DNA from: Kineothrix sp. MB12-C1
GTDB lineage: Bacteria; Bacillota; Clostridia; Lachnospirales; Lachnospiraceae
NCBI RefSeq assembly: GCF_030863805.1
Contig: NZ_CP132957.1
Coordinates: 2,480,001 to 2,544,000, forward strand
Direction: 5' to 3'
DNA length: 64,000 bases
Shown here in pieces: positions 27,849-38,400 of the stretch. The number at the start of each line of letters is the position of its first letter. The stretch's first letter is position 1. Under the pieces are notes generated by a model. It saw only the letters and a program-made list of their open reading frames with translations. It was not told the origin of the DNA and did no database searches. The translations under genes were made by a program, and so were the position numbers.

Positions 27849-30065
27849 ATGGGAATTAAATGTTATGATTGCGAGCCTCAAAATACATGTATGGCTAAAA
27901 AGATCTTTAAATTGGATACACCAAATACTTCATATATTATGGCAGTGGTGGATGATGGCAGTTTTCTCGGACATGTATATTACGGAAGCAAGCTGGAAGA
28001 TTATGACATTGCTTACTTGCTTCGTACGCAGGAAGCGCCATTTGTACCTTCGGTAAATGGACGGGATAGATGCTCTTTTATGGATTCTTTTCCGGTTGAA
28101 TATCCGGGGCATGGTGTGGGAGATTATCGGGACGGATGTATCGAAGTGCTTTCCGCGACGGGGCATCGTGCGGTGAACCTCTCCGCTGTATCGCATCGTA
28201 TATATGAAGGAAAACCGGAACTTGCAAGTTTGCCGGCAACTTTTGGAGGAAAAGAGGAATGTACTACTCTTGAGGTGGAATGTGAGGATGCGGCGATTGG
28301 ACTTAACGTAACGCTTAGCTATACAACATTTGAAGATGTGGATGTCATAACGCGGAGCGTACATATCATGAACGCTTCTTCAAAGGAATTGTATTTGACC
28401 AAGGTATTATCAGCATGTATTGATATGGATAATAGAGAGTTTGAGCGAATAACTCTGCATGGTTCATGGGCGAGAGAACGCAATATTCAGCGCGAGAAAA
28501 TTGGATATGGAAAGTATAAGGTTTCTTCCCTACGTGGAGAACCAGGTCATCAGAATCATCCTTTTATGGCACTTGTGACAGAGGGAACCACACAGGAAAC
28601 GGGAGAAGTGTATGCTGTTCATTTTGTATACTCCGGTAATTTCATGGTACAGGAGGAAGTGAACCAGTTCGATAGCGTTCGTCTGACCATTGGGATTAAC
28701 CCGGATGATTTTTCTTGGAAGCTTGCACCAGGAAAAGGATTTCAGTCGCCGGAAGCTGTCTTGGTATATTCTGATAATGGAATTGGGGCTATGACTCGTA
28801 CGTTCCATGATTTGTACAGAAATCACCTAATAAGGGGAGAATACAGAGATAAAAAGAGGCCGGTGCTTATTAATAATTGGGAGGCAACTTACTTTGACTT
28901 CGACACAGATAAACTGATAGCGATTGCAAAACAGGCAGCCGAGCTTGGTATCGAAATGCTTGTTATGGATGATGGCTGGTTCGGCAGCCGCGATAGTGAT
29001 AACAGCGCATTGGGCGATTGGAAGGTGAACGAGGAGAAATTAAAAGGGGGGCTTGACTTTCTTGTAAAAGAAGTGAACCGGCTCGGGATGAAATTCGGCA
29101 TATGGTTTGAGCCCGAGATGATCTCTCCGGATTCTGATTTGTATAGAAGCCATCCGGATTGGGCTATTGCGATACCGGGCAGGGAGCCGGCACTGGCAAG
29201 GAACCAGTATGTACTCGATTTGACGAGAAAAGAGGTGCGAGACTACGTCTATGAATGTGTGGCGAAGATACTGCGAAGTGCTAATATCGAATATGTCAAG
29301 TGGGATATGAACCGTCCCCTTTCTGACATCGGCAGCGCATGCCTTCCCGCAGACAGACAAGGTGAGATATATCATCGTTATGTACTTGCACTATACGAAC
29401 TGCAGAACCGTCTTATAAAGGAATTTCCCTATTTACTCTTGGAGAACTGCTCCGGTGGAGGTGCGAGATTCGATCCTGGTATGCTTTACTACAGCCCGCA
29501 AATATGGTGTTCGGATGATACGGATGCGGTAGAGCGTCTGTCGATTCAGGAAGGGACGGCGCTCATTTACCCTCTTTCCTCCATAGGTGCACATGTGTCT
29601 GATTGTCCAAATCATACGGTGGGAAGAGTGACTCCTTTTGAGACAAGGGGATATGTGGCACTGGCGGGAACCTTCGGTTATGAGCTGGATGTGACGAAGA
29701 TCTCGGAGGAAGAGCGGAATATGATTCCTGATCAGATTGCTATGTATCACAAGTACAATGATCTGGTACGTCGTGGTGATTACTATCGAATTGCTTCCTA
29801 TCAGGAAAATCATCTGTATGATTGCTATGCAGTGGTAAGCAAGGATAAGACAGAAGCGCTTATTACATACATCCAGGTATTGAACCGCCCGAATGTTCAC
29901 AGTCGGCGAATTTATGTAAAAGGCCTTGATTCAAATAGGAAGTATCTGGTAGAGGGAGGAGAAAAAGCTTATTATGGAAATACTTTAATGAAAGCAGGAA
30001 TTCCGGTGGAAGACGTTTGGGGAGATTTCAAGGGAAAGTTGTACTATTTAAGGGCGGTAGAATAA
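27849..30065 (+). CDS. alpha-galactosidase, GH36 (mannan locus)
   Basis: Second GH36 alpha-galactosidase, 738 residues, cytoplasmic (no signal peptide). It keeps VMDDGWFG, YVKWDMN (Asp486, nucleophile by family), the CSGGGARFDPGM loop and CSDDTDAVER (Asp556, acid/base by family). It is a paralogue of the enzyme at 9121, alignable over the full length. An AGGAG site lies 7 bases before the ATG. It is followed by a LacI regulator and lies beside the mannan operon, so its likely job is removing galactose side groups from imported galactomannan oligosaccharides. It probably forms one unit with the LacI gene 40 bp downstream. Confidence 0.93.
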   Translation: MGIKCYDCEPQNTCMAKKIFKLDTPNTSYIMAVVDDGSFLGHVYYGSKLEDYDIAYLLRTQEAPFVPSVNGRDRCSFMDSFPVEYPGHGVGDYRDGCIEVLSATGHRAVNLSAVSHRIYEGKPELASLPATFGGKEECTTLEVECEDAAIGLNVTLSYTTFEDVDVITRSVHIMNASSKELYLTKVLSACIDMDNREFERITLHGSWARERNIQREKIGYGKYKVSSLRGEPGHQNHPFMALVTEGTTQETGEVYAVHFVYSGNFMVQEEVNQFDSVRLTIGINPDDFSWKLAPGKGFQSPEAVLVYSDNGIGAMTRTFHDLYRNHLIRGEYRDKKRPVLINNWEATYFDFDTDKLIAIAKQAAELGIEMLVMDDGWFGSRDSDNSALGDWKVNEEKLKGGLDFLVKEVNRLGMKFGIWFEPEMISPDSDLYRSHPDWAIAIPGREPALARNQYVLDLTRKEVRDYVYECVAKILRSANIEYVKWDMNRPLSDIGSACLPADRQGEIYHRYVLALYELQNRLIKEFPYLLLENCSGGGARFDPGMLYYSPQIWCSDDTDAVERLSIQEGTALIYPLSSIGAHVSDCPNHTVGRVTPFETRGYVALAGTFGYELDVTKISEEERNMIPDQIAMYHKYNDLVRRGDYYRIASYQENHLYDCYAVVSKDKTEALITYIQVLNRPNVHSRRIYVKGLDSNRKYLVEGGEKAYYGNTLMKAGIPVEDVWGDFKGKLYYLRAVE

Positions 30066-30105
30066 ATATTTACCATAGGTCGAAGAATGCGAAAGGAGTT
30101 AGAGA

Positions 30106-31128
30106 ATGGCGAAAGCGGTTAAGATGGCAGACATTGCAGAAATGATGAATGTCAGTGTAGTCACTGTATCCAAAGCTTTATCCGGGCAAAAGGGCGTCAG
30201 TGAGGAAGTTCGGGAGAAGATCATAAAGTTGGCAAATGAAATGGGATATAGGCAGCCTTCCGCACTTAAACTGGCAAAAAACCGTAAGAGTTATAATATA
30301 GGAGTGCTTGTATCCGACCGTTTTCTGGATAAATATAAGTCATTTTATTGGGAAATGTATCAGGAGGTAGCACAGAAAGCGCTGCAGAAAGACTGCTTTA
30401 CGATGCTGGAGGTGCTTGAAGCCGATGATGAAAAGGCTCTTATTCTCCCTAAACTTTTGCAGGAAGAAAAAGTAGATGGCATGATAGTGATTGGCCTGTT
30501 GAACGAAGATTATTTGGAAATGCTCAGCAATATAGTGAAAACACCTTTGCTTTACCTTGATTTTTATGATAAAAGACATAAGTGTGACGCTATCATAACC
30601 GATAACTATTATGGAATGTATAAGCTTACGAGTTATCTCTTTGATATGGGACATACGCAGATTGCTTATGTAGGAACTTTGTTGTGTACGGGGAGCATAA
30701 CGGATCGTTATTTTGGCTATGCAAAGGCTTTGCTGGAGCACGGACAAAAGACGCGGGAAGATTGGATAGTGGGGGACAGAGACCCTGTTACGGGAAGGTC
30801 GGATCTGGGCTTTGAACTGAAGCTTCCGGAGGAAATGCCCACGGCATTTGTATGTAACTGTGACTTATGTGCGAGCCAGCTGATTAAAAAGCTGGAAGAG
30901 AAAGGATATCGTGTGCCAGAAGATATTTCCGTAGTGGGATTCGATAATTATCTTTATCCAGGATTGTGTAATGTAGAAATTACCACATATGAGGTGGATA
31001 TGAAGGAAATGGCGAGAAAGAGTATTAATAATCTTGTGCGAAAAATATCCGGTGAATATTATAAGAAAGGGATAACGATTGTAGAAGGGCATTTAGTGCC
31101 GAAGAATAGCGTAAAAAGAAAAGAATAA
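30106..31128 (+). CDS. LacI-family transcriptional regulator
   Basis: DNA-binding regulator of 340 residues. The helix-turn-helix is near residues 7-26 (MADIAEMMNVSVVTVSKALS), followed by a hinge and a periplasmic-binding-like sugar domain (about 60-335) with DGMIVIGLL and VVGFDN segments. It has the AAAGGAG site and follows the GH36 gene by 40 bp. It probably represses its own unit and perhaps the mannan operon. A terminator separates it from the AraC gene on the other strand. Confidence 0.93.
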   Translation: MAKAVKMADIAEMMNVSVVTVSKALSGQKGVSEEVREKIIKLANEMGYRQPSALKLAKNRKSYNIGVLVSDRFLDKYKSFYWEMYQEVAQKALQKDCFTMLEVLEADDEKALILPKLLQEEKVDGMIVIGLLNEDYLEMLSNIVKTPLLYLDFYDKRHKCDAIITDNYYGMYKLTSYLFDMGHTQIAYVGTLLCTGSITDRYFGYAKALLEHGQKTREDWIVGDRDPVTGRSDLGFELKLPEEMPTAFVCNCDLCASQLIKKLEEKGYRVPEDISVVGFDNYLYPGLCNVEITTYEVDMKEMARKSINNLVRKISGEYYKKGITIVEGHLVPKNSVKRKE

Positions 31129-31143
31129 TGATAGAAGCTATAG

Positions 31144-31190
31144 AACCGCTCTCAGATTCAAAACATTCGTTTTGTCCGGGAGCGGTTTTT
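31144..31190. terminator. terminator after the LacI gene
   Basis: AACCGCTCTC pairs with GGGAGCGGTT around a long loop that can itself fold, followed by TTT. It lies between convergent genes. Confidence 0.75.
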
Positions 31191-31227
31191 GAATATTATT
31201 AGGCTGTTTTGCGTACAGGAACAGAAG

Positions 31228-32136
31228 TCACTTACGGATAATATTAAGTGATTTTTGTTTATAGGACAAGGGAGTCATCCCTGTTTCTTTTTTAAAAAGA
31301 TAAATAAAGTGGTTGGTGTTGTCGATACCGACCAGGCTGCCTATTTCATGAATGCGGTAATCTGTAGTAAGGAGCAAGTCCTTAGCAATCTCCACTCTTC
31401 TGGCATTCAGATATTGTAGCGGTGATTCTCCGTAATACATGCTGAATTCGCGGCATAACCGATATTTGCTGATAGAAAAGTGATTTTCTAGTTCATTCAA
31501 AGTGTAGCTTTCCTGGTAAGCGATATCAAAGAGCGCTTTTATCTCCTGTAAATAGCCGGGAGCTTTTGTTACGGGATTTTCAGCCTCCATACTTTCCATC
31601 AATAAATCACAGATAATATCTGTCAGAATACGGGAATCATATAACTTATTTCGGATTTCGCCTGTTGTGCCGTTTAGTGCCAGCTTCTGAATGTTCCTTA
31701 TGATGGTTGAGTGTTCGGGAGGGGTATAAAGCGGGAAACCGTATTGGAGCAATAATTTGCTATAAAAGTCAAGAATTTCTCCTTTTATAAAGAATACTTT
31801 ATAATTCCAGGGAGATACGGCGATTTCTAGCTTAAAACGTTGGTCGCATTTCACAAAAAGCAAGGTATTACTTTCCAGGGAATAAATGCTGTTTTCATAA
31901 TGCAGCTTTCCATATCCGTTCTCCGTATATAAAAGTAAATAGCAGTTTAGTGGATTAAGCTGAAAAGAATATGGAAAAGATGCTTCCAGGGATCCTCCGG
32001 AAAGAATAGAGATTAGTTTTTCGTCGATATCTTTGCCGGGTTCATATATGTTCCCAAGAAAAAAAAGGGGTGATTTATCTGGGGAAAGGCGGGGAGGGGA
32101 GACCATATAGCTTTCAAAATCATTGGTAAAGTTCAA
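31228..32136 (-). CDS. AraC-family regulator of the mannan operon
   Basis: Transcription factor of 302 residues, with an N-terminal sensing domain (about 1-190) and a C-terminal AraC double helix-turn-helix (about 200-300). The latter contains HFSISKYRLCREFSMYYG and IGSLVGIDNTNHFIYLFKKE. The gene is divergent from the mannan importer operon and separated from it by a 438-bp AT-rich region. By position it is the likely activator of that operon. Confidence 0.9.
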   Translation of the reverse strand: MNFTNDFESYMVSPPRLSPDKSPLFFLGNIYEPGKDIDEKLISILSGGSLEASFPYSFQLNPLNCYLLLYTENGYGKLHYENSIYSLESNTLLFVKCDQRFKLEIAVSPWNYKVFFIKGEILDFYSKLLLQYGFPLYTPPEHSTIIRNIQKLALNGTTGEIRNKLYDSRILTDIICDLLMESMEAENPVTKAPGYLQEIKALFDIAYQESYTLNELENHFSISKYRLCREFSMYYGESPLQYLNARRVEIAKDLLLTTDYRIHEIGSLVGIDNTNHFIYLFKKETGMTPLSYKQKSLNIIRK

Positions 32137-32574
32137 ATGTTACCTCCTTGTTTGAGAAAACCCGAAATTTCTTCTATCATACGAAAATCCTCTCTGTAGC
32201 AGGGTATGAAAGTATTTTTTCCTAATAATACAAAAGCTCTTCGGGTAAACAATAAAGTATATAATTGATTATACTATGAGTAGTTATATAACACAAATCA
32301 TAAATTAAATTAAAGTAATAAAAGTAAGTAAAAAAGACTAAAACCGTAAAAGTAAATTTAAAATGAAGATATATAAATTTTCAATATATGAATAATGCAC
32401 AAAAATATAGTGTTAAAATTGTATAAATAGAAGAAATGGACAATAGACGCAATTAATAGAGATTAAAAACAAGAATAAATGATGATTAAAAAATAAAGTT
32501 AAATATAATTAAAATAAAGTTATATAGTAGCTCGTCACAAAAAACAAACGAAACAAAAAGGAGGAACACCTATT
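32137..32574. other. 438-bp AT-rich divergent control region of the mannan locus
   Basis: No gene is seen. It must hold the promoters for the AraC gene and the mannan operon. AAAGTAA occurs three times (32312, 32321, 32348). AATTAAAGTAAT at 32307-32318 is also found, inverted, between the two TTTAATTAAA palindromes ahead of the second GH36. An AGGAGG site lies just before 32575. No confident -35/-10 pair was picked. Confidence 0.5.
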
Positions 32575-34011
32575 ATGAAACTGAAAAAAGTTTTAGCACT
32601 CAGTATGGCGACGGTACTTACATTATCGATGACCGGATGTGGATCTGGAAGCGGTGAAAGCGCAGCGGTAAGCACGAATGAAGAAACGGCAGCAGTAGAG
32701 GAGGCACCGGCAGAAGAAACGGGGAATGATGCGACAGCAACAGGGGAATTGAATTATGCGGATATTGTATTGGGGGAAAGCTATACGGATATTACGACTT
32801 CAATCAAATGGCTCTCTCACAGGACGGACTTGATCGAAAGCGGAATGATGGATACTTACCTTGCGAATTTCAATGAAATGTATCCTGATATTACGGTGGA
32901 AGTGGAAGGCGTTACCAATTATGCGGACGATGCTCTGCTTAGGCTTACGGCAGGTAACTGGGGCGATATTATTATGATTCCTGCAGTTGATAAAAATCTC
33001 CTGAGTGAATACTTTGTACCTTATGGAGATTTGGACAGCATGAGCAAAGTAGTGAGATTTGCAGACCAGTGGATGTATGACAATATAGTATACGGAGTGG
33101 CTTCAACCGGTAATGCGCAAGGTATCGTATACAATAAGGCGGTCTTTGAATCAGCGGGAATTACAGCTATCCCGAAGACACCGGAAGAATTTATGGATGC
33201 TTTGCAGGCAATCAAGGATAATACGGATGCGATTCCTTTATACACCAACTATGCGGCAGGTTGGACAATGGGTGCATGGGATGCGTATATCAACGGTTCA
33301 GCTACAGGTTCAAGTAAATATATGAATCAGGAACTCCTCCATACAAAGGATCCTTTCAAAGATTACGGTGATGGTACACATGCTTATGCGGTATATAAGG
33401 TTTTATATGATGCTGCTGCAAACGACCTGATAGAAGATGACTACACAACGACCGACTGGGAAGGCTGCAAAGGTATGATCAACGGCGGGCAGATCGGATG
33501 TATGGTACTCGGTTCATGGGCATATACCCAAATGGTAGATGCAGGAGAGAACGGCGATGATATCGGTTATATGTCATTCCCGATTACTATAGGCGGAAAA
33601 CAATACGCATCCGCAGGCCCAGACTATAATTATGGAATTAATATTAATGCTTCCGACGATAATAAAGCAGCAGCTATGGTATTTGTAAAATGGATGACGG
33701 AAGAATCTGGATTCTCATTTAATGAGGGTGGTGTTCCAATCAGCATGGACGGAGAATATCCGGAGCTTTATGCAGCTTTTGACGGCATTGAATTCGTAGC
33801 AGATGAACCGTCACTGCCAGGAGAGGAAGATATTCTCAATGAATTAAATGCGGAATCAGAGCTTAATATTAACAGCGGCGGAGACAGCAAGATTCAGGCG
33901 ATTATCGAGCATGCGGCAAACGGAGATAAGACGTTTGACGAGATTATGGACGAATGGAATGCGGCGTGGAGCAATGCTCAGGAAGTTGCAGGAGTAGAAA
34001 TAACGAACTAA
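32575..34011 (+). CDS. mannan-oligosaccharide ABC transporter substrate-binding lipoprotein
   Basis: Family-1 solute-binding lipoprotein of 478 residues. The signal MKLKKVLALSMATVLTLSM leads to lipobox TGC, then a Ser/Ala/Glu-rich linker (about 25-60) and a binding domain. An AGGAGG site precedes the ATG. It is the first gene of the operon that carries two mannoside phosphorylases, an epimerase and two acetyl esterases, so it probably binds acetylated (galacto)(gluco)manno-oligosaccharides. The gene order resembles the mannan locus described for Roseburia intestinalis. Confidence 0.9.
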   Translation: MKLKKVLALSMATVLTLSMTGCGSGSGESAAVSTNEETAAVEEAPAEETGNDATATGELNYADIVLGESYTDITTSIKWLSHRTDLIESGMMDTYLANFNEMYPDITVEVEGVTNYADDALLRLTAGNWGDIIMIPAVDKNLLSEYFVPYGDLDSMSKVVRFADQWMYDNIVYGVASTGNAQGIVYNKAVFESAGITAIPKTPEEFMDALQAIKDNTDAIPLYTNYAAGWTMGAWDAYINGSATGSSKYMNQELLHTKDPFKDYGDGTHAYAVYKVLYDAAANDLIEDDYTTTDWEGCKGMINGGQIGCMVLGSWAYTQMVDAGENGDDIGYMSFPITIGGKQYASAGPDYNYGININASDDNKAAAMVFVKWMTEESGFSFNEGGVPISMDGEYPELYAAFDGIEFVADEPSLPGEEDILNELNAESELNINSGGDSKIQAIIEHAANGDKTFDEIMDEWNAAWSNAQEVAGVEITN

Positions 34012-34060
34012 TATTTGACTCAAATAAGGGGAAGTAATTTTAATAAATAATTTTTAATTT

Positions 34061-34092
34061 CATAGAGTCAGGGGAATCTGCCTGACTCTATG
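34061..34092 (+). terminator. hairpin between SBP and permease genes (mannan operon)
   Basis: CATAGAGTCAGG pairs perfectly with CCTGACTCTATG around an 8-base loop. No T-run follows, so it is more likely an mRNA-stabilising or partial attenuation hairpin than a full terminator. Confidence 0.7.
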
Positions 34093-34124
34093 ATAATGAA
34101 GACAGTAGATAAGGAGGATACGGT

Positions 34125-35141
34125 ATGTCGGCTGCTGCAAATCAAATGGTGCAGGCAAAACAGAAAAAGCCCTTTCAATTTTTAAAATGGGCGAAAAGCA
34201 GAAAAGGACAACAGACAATTATCATAGTGGCATTTATGTTTATACCTCTTTTGCTGCTGTTTACTTTTACCTATTTTCCGTTTGCGGAAATGTTTAAATT
34301 CAGTTTTTATAAGATGAAATACATCGGACCGAGGAAGTTTGTGGGTCTTGGTAATTATATTCAAGTATTTAAGAGGGATGATTGCTTCGGTGCCTTGAAG
34401 CTTAGCCTTTATTATATCGGTGGCGCCATGGTACAGCTTATAATTGCGTTGTATCTTGCAACAATGCTCAGTTTTAAAGCAAAAGGCGGTAATGTTTTTA
34501 AAGGATTTATGTTTTTTCCTTATCTTGTCAGCGGTATTGCAATTGGATTCATTTTTAAATTTTTTTATACGAGAGGATTCGTATTGGATACAGTTCTTCA
34601 ATGGTGCGGTTTTGAACTGGAAAATCTTCCGTATTGGCTGAAAGATCAGCGTATAAATAATATTTCGCTGGTAGCCACCAGCGTATGGCGTTATTTCGGA
34701 CAGAACATGGTATTGTTTATCGGTGCAATCATGTCTGTGGATGCGGAGCTGTATGAGGCGGCGGAGCTGGACGGTGCAAATAAATTTCAGCAGTTTAAAT
34801 ATATTATTCTGCCTAGTATTAAAACAATCGTAACGCTTAATGTTATTTTATCCATTACAGGTTCCTTGAGTGCGTTTGAACCGCCTTATGTTATTACGAG
34901 CGGTGCAAACGGAACGGGCACCTATTTTGTAATTATGAACGAAATTGCCCACGTCAGCCAGAAAGTAGGTCTTGCGTCTGCCATGGCAATCGTTCTTTTG
35001 ATGATTATTTTTGCAGCGACAATCCTACAGAAACTTTTCTTTAAATATGTTATGAGAGATGCCGAAGATGAGAATAAAAACGCGGGGATCAAGAGGGAAA
35101 AGAAGCTTCAGCGCTATAGAAGGAGAAAGGGGGCAGTTTAA
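34125..35141 (+). CDS. mannan-oligosaccharide ABC transporter permease, MalF type
   Basis: Membrane subunit of 338 residues with a longer, charged cytoplasmic N terminus (about 35 residues) than the other MalF proteins here and a Lys/Arg-rich C-terminal tail. The EAA loop reads EAAELDGANKFQQFKYIILP. An AAGGAGG site precedes the ATG. It is 3 bp before the partner permease and downstream of the 34061 hairpin. Confidence 0.9.
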   Translation: MSAAANQMVQAKQKKPFQFLKWAKSRKGQQTIIIVAFMFIPLLLLFTFTYFPFAEMFKFSFYKMKYIGPRKFVGLGNYIQVFKRDDCFGALKLSLYYIGGAMVQLIIALYLATMLSFKAKGGNVFKGFMFFPYLVSGIAIGFIFKFFYTRGFVLDTVLQWCGFELENLPYWLKDQRINNISLVATSVWRYFGQNMVLFIGAIMSVDAELYEAAELDGANKFQQFKYIILPSIKTIVTLNVILSITGSLSAFEPPYVITSGANGTGTYFVIMNEIAHVSQKVGLASAMAIVLLMIIFAATILQKLFFKYVMRDAEDENKNAGIKREKKLQRYRRRKGAV

Positions 35142-35144
35142 ATA

Positions 35145-35990
35145 ATGATATTAATGAAGTGCAAAAAGTTTATAGGGACATTCTTGAAATATTTTTCGCT
35201 CGTATTTTTCTCCATAGTTGCCATATTGCCCATTGTATCTTGTGTGATCACCGCATTTAAGACGGATGCTGAATATCAAAGCACGAATGTAATGACCCTG
35301 CCTGAAAGCTGGCTCAATTTCAGCAATTTTACGGAGGCATTCCGACGTGCCAATATGGGGCAGGCTTTTATAAATTCTACCATTGTACTTGTTGTTGTAC
35401 TGATGGGCTCCATATTGCTCGGAACACAGATTGCCTACATATTGAACCGCTTTAGTTTTCCTGGGAACGGACTTGTCAGAAATCTTTTCCTTTTTGCAGC
35501 TTTACTGCCCGGAGTGGCCATGCAGGTTTCGGTTTATTCTATAATGAACTCTTTGGGATTTATTAATCATTTATACGGATACATAATCCTGATGATGGGA
35601 ACAGATGTTATTTCCATATATATTTTTATACAATTTTTTGAAAATATATCAATATCATTGGACGAATCGGCAATCATGGACGGTGCTTCCTACTTTACAA
35701 TTTATGCAAAAATACTTTTCCCGCTTTTAAAGCCGGCGATTGTAACATGCATGATATTGAAAGGAGTAGGGACATACAACGAATATTATATGGCACAGCT
35801 ATACTTGCAGGATAAGACAAGGCTGGGGACGGTAGCCACCTCGCTTTTTACATTTACGGGCCCCCTTGGAAGCAAGTATAACTTAATCTGTGCAGGAGTT
35901 ATTATATCGCTGCTACCCGCGCTTGTTGTTTTTATATTATGTCAGAAACAAATATACAGCGGCCTTACGGCAGGAGCTGTAAAAGGATAG
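35145..35990 (+). CDS. mannan-oligosaccharide ABC transporter permease, MalG type
   Basis: Membrane subunit of 281 residues with EAA loop [20 protein letters not shown] and C terminus [12 protein letters not shown]. An AGGAG plus GGGGG region ends about 13 bases upstream of the ATG at 35145; ATG 35154 is an alternative start three codons later. It completes the importer; the ATPase gene is elsewhere. The fused epimerase-phosphorylase gene begins 11 bp after its stop. Confidence 0.9.
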   Translation: MILMKCKKFIGTFLKYFSLVFFSIVAILPIVSCVITAFKTDAEYQSTNVMTLPESWLNFSNFTEAFRRANMGQAFINSTIVLVVVLMGSILLGTQIAYILNRFSFPGNGLVRNLFLFAALLPGVAMQVSVYSIMNSLGFINHLYGYIILMMGTDVISIYIFIQFFENISISLDESAIMDGASYFTIYAKILFPLLKPAIVTCMILKGVGTYNEYYMAQLYLQDKTRLGTVATSLFTFTGPLGSKYNLICAGVIISLLPALVVFILCQKQIYSGLTAGAVKG

Positions 35991-36001
35991 GAGAGAAGAG
36001 T

Positions 36002-38344
36002 ATGCTGGCCCAAGAGATGAAAGAGCATCTTACGACTACCATTATTCCTTTTTGGAAAAAAATGCGTGATGATGAAAACGGCGGTTATTACGGCTGGATG
36101 GATTATGATTTGAAAATAGATAAAAAAGCGATTAAGGGATGTGTTTTGAATAGCCGGGTCACATGGTTTTTTGCCAATGCTTATATGTTGTTAAAGGATG
36201 AGGAGCTGCTTGATTATGCGAAGCATGGATTTGATTTTATGAAAGCATACTGCATAGACCGGAAATATGGAGGTGTTTACTGGTCAATTCGCCCAGATGC
36301 AAGACCGGAGGATACGGAGAAGCATACTTACAATCAGGCGTTTGCCATCTATGCGCTTTCTTCCTATTATGAGGCAAGCGGCAATAAAACAGCATTGGAT
36401 ATGGCCATGGATTTGTTCCATATTATAGAAGAAAAATGTATGGATGAGTTCGGGTATAAGGAATGCTTTAACAGGGGATTTGAAGAAATAGATAACGATA
36501 AGCTGTCTGAAAATGGAGTGATTGCGGAAAAGACGATGAATACCCTTCTGCATGTATATGAAGCATATACGGAATTGTACCGTGTCGGCAGATGTGAAGC
36601 CGTAAAGGAAAGAATGCTTTGGATCATGGACACTTTTAAGAATAAGGTATACAATCCGAAGCTGCGCAGGCAGGAGGTGTTCTTTGATGAAGAAATGAAT
36701 TCTATTCTCGATTTGCATTCATATGGCCACGATATTGAGACCGCGTGGCTTATAGATAGAGGATTGGACATTCTAAAAGAAGAAAAATATGAAAAGCTTA
36801 TGCGTCCTGTTACCGAATCGTTAACAGAGCATGTATATAAGACAGCATTTGACGGCAATTCCCTTGCCAATGAATGTGAGAAGGGGGTTGTGGATGAGAG
36901 CCGTATCTGGTGGGTGCAAGCGGAAGCTGTGGTGGGATTTTTAAACGGTTACGAGCGCAATCCCTACAGAGAAGAATACAGGCAAGCAGCTGAAAGCGAA
37001 TGGAAATTCATAAAAGAACATATTGCCGATAAGCGTCAGGGCGGTGAATGGTATTGGAAAGTGGATAAAGAAGGAAAGCCGATAGAGGGAGCGCCTATTG
37101 TGGAACCTTGGAAATGTCCGTACCATAACGGCAGAATGTGCTTTGAAGTAATTAGGAGAGCGGCTATGCTACATAAGCAATATTATAAAGAGCTTCAAAA
37201 GTATGAAGCTTTGATAAACAGGAAAAACGAGACGGATAAAAGTTTCTATAACGGCATTTACGACAGATATAAATATCCGGTGCTGACAAGAGAGCATATT
37301 CCGCTGACATGGCAGTATGACTTGAATGTGAAGACGAATCCTTATTTTATGAAAAGGTTGGGAATCAATGCGGTAATGAATTCGGGAGCCATAGAACTGA
37401 ATGGCAAATATTATCTCGTAGCACGCATAGAAGGAGATGATAGAAAATCTTTTTTTGGAGTGGCGGAAAGCAACAGCGGGACGGATGGATTCCGGTTCTG
37501 GGATTATCCCATACTTCTTCCTGACAAATATCCGCAAGAAACCAATGTATATGATATGCGGCTGACAAAACATGAAGACGGATATATTTATGGATTATTC
37601 TGCTCGGAAAGTAAGGATAATTCCGTAAACGATCTGTCTGCGGCGGTAGCGGCAGCCGGAATTGTCAGGACAAAAGATTTGAAAACGTGGGAAAGACTTG
37701 ACAATCTGGTGACAGAAAATTCTCCCCAACAGAGAAATGTAGTATTGCATCCTGAATTTATAGATGGAAAATATGCGTTTTATACGCGCCCGATGGATGA
37801 TTTTATTGAAACCGGATCGGGGGGCGGAATTGGCTTCGGCTTATGCGGTGATATTACACATGCGGTAATTGGAGAAGAAAAGCTGATTAGTCTTAGAAAA
37901 TACCATACGATTACCGAAGCGAAAAACGGTGCAGGTGCAGTGCCGGTTAAAACTGAAAAAGGATGGATACATATCGCCCACGGGGTAAGAAATACGGCGG
38001 CTGGGCTCCGGTATGTAATTTATGCATTTGCAACGGATTTGGAAGATCCCTCCAGGATTATTGCGGAACCTTCAGGCCTTCTGATCGGACCGAGAGAAGG
38101 AGAGCGTATAGGTGATGTTTCGAATGTGGTTTTTACGAATGGAGCAATTGTAAATGAAAATGGAGAAGTATTCATTTATTATGCGTCAGGCGATACGCGC
38201 CTACATGTGGCGGTTACTACGATCGATAAACTTACGGATTATGTTTTCCGCACTCCAGAGGATCCGCTTCGTTCTGTGGAATGTGTAAAGCAAAGGTATG
38301 ACCTTATAGAGAAAAATCTTGAATACTTAAATAAATATAAATGA
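36002..38344 (+). CDS. cellobiose 2-epimerase :: GH130 mannosylglucose phosphorylase fusion
   Basis: One 780-residue polypeptide with two catalytic domains. Residues about 1-395 are an N-acylglucosamine/cellobiose 2-epimerase: [11 protein letters not shown] gives His243 and Glu246, and PYHNGRM gives His375, equivalent to the catalytic residues of Ruminococcus albus cellobiose epimerase (recalled numbering 243, 246, 374). Residues about 399-780 are a complete GH130 subfamily-1 phosphorylase, with Asp518 in NVYDMRL as expected catalytic acid and [11 protein letters not shown] and GSGGGIGFG segments. Together they convert mannobiose to mannosyl-glucose and then, with phosphate, to mannose 1-phosphate and glucose. 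The two are normally separate genes. The ATG at 36002 follows GGATAGGAG; the frame also runs back into the upstream permease without support. Confidence 0.93.
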   Translation: MLAQEMKEHLTTTIIPFWKKMRDDENGGYYGWMDYDLKIDKKAIKGCVLNSRVTWFFANAYMLLKDEELLDYAKHGFDFMKAYCIDRKYGGVYWSIRPDARPEDTEKHTYNQAFAIYALSSYYEASGNKTALDMAMDLFHIIEEKCMDEFGYKECFNRGFEEIDNDKLSENGVIAEKTMNTLLHVYEAYTELYRVGRCEAVKERMLWIMDTFKNKVYNPKLRRQEVFFDEEMNSILDLHSYGHDIETAWLIDRGLDILKEEKYEKLMRPVTESLTEHVYKTAFDGNSLANECEKGVVDESRIWWVQAEAVVGFLNGYERNPYREEYRQAAESEWKFIKEHIADKRQGGEWYWKVDKEGKPIEGAPIVEPWKCPYHNGRMCFEVIRRAAMLHKQYYKELQKYEALINRKNETDKSFYNGIYDRYKYPVLTREHIPLTWQYDLNVKTNPYFMKRLGINAVMNSGAIELNGKYYLVARIEGDDRKSFFGVAESNSGTDGFRFWDYPILLPDKYPQETNVYDMRLTKHEDGYIYGLFCSESKDNSVNDLSAAVAAAGIVRTKDLKTWERLDNLVTENSPQQRNVVLHPEFIDGKYAFYTRPMDDFIETGSGGGIGFGLCGDITHAVIGEEKLISLRKYHTITEAKNGAGAVPVKTEKGWIHIAHGVRNTAAGLRYVIYAFATDLEDPSRIIAEPSGLLIGPREGERIGDVSNVVFTNGAIVNENGEVFIYYASGDTRLHVAVTTIDKLTDYVFRTPEDPLRSVECVKQRYDLIEKNLEYLNKYK

Positions 38345-38362
38345 TGTGAGAATACATCGGCC

Positions 38363-38398
38363 CAAAGTTTGCAGGCTATGAGAAAGGTATGGTTATTA
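38363..38398 (+). repeat. 36-bp repeat, copy 2 of 2
   Basis: Matches 2916-2951 at 31 of 36 positions without gaps. It lies immediately upstream of the second GH130 start and overlaps its ribosome-binding region. Confidence 0.6.
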
Positions 38399-38400
38399 AG

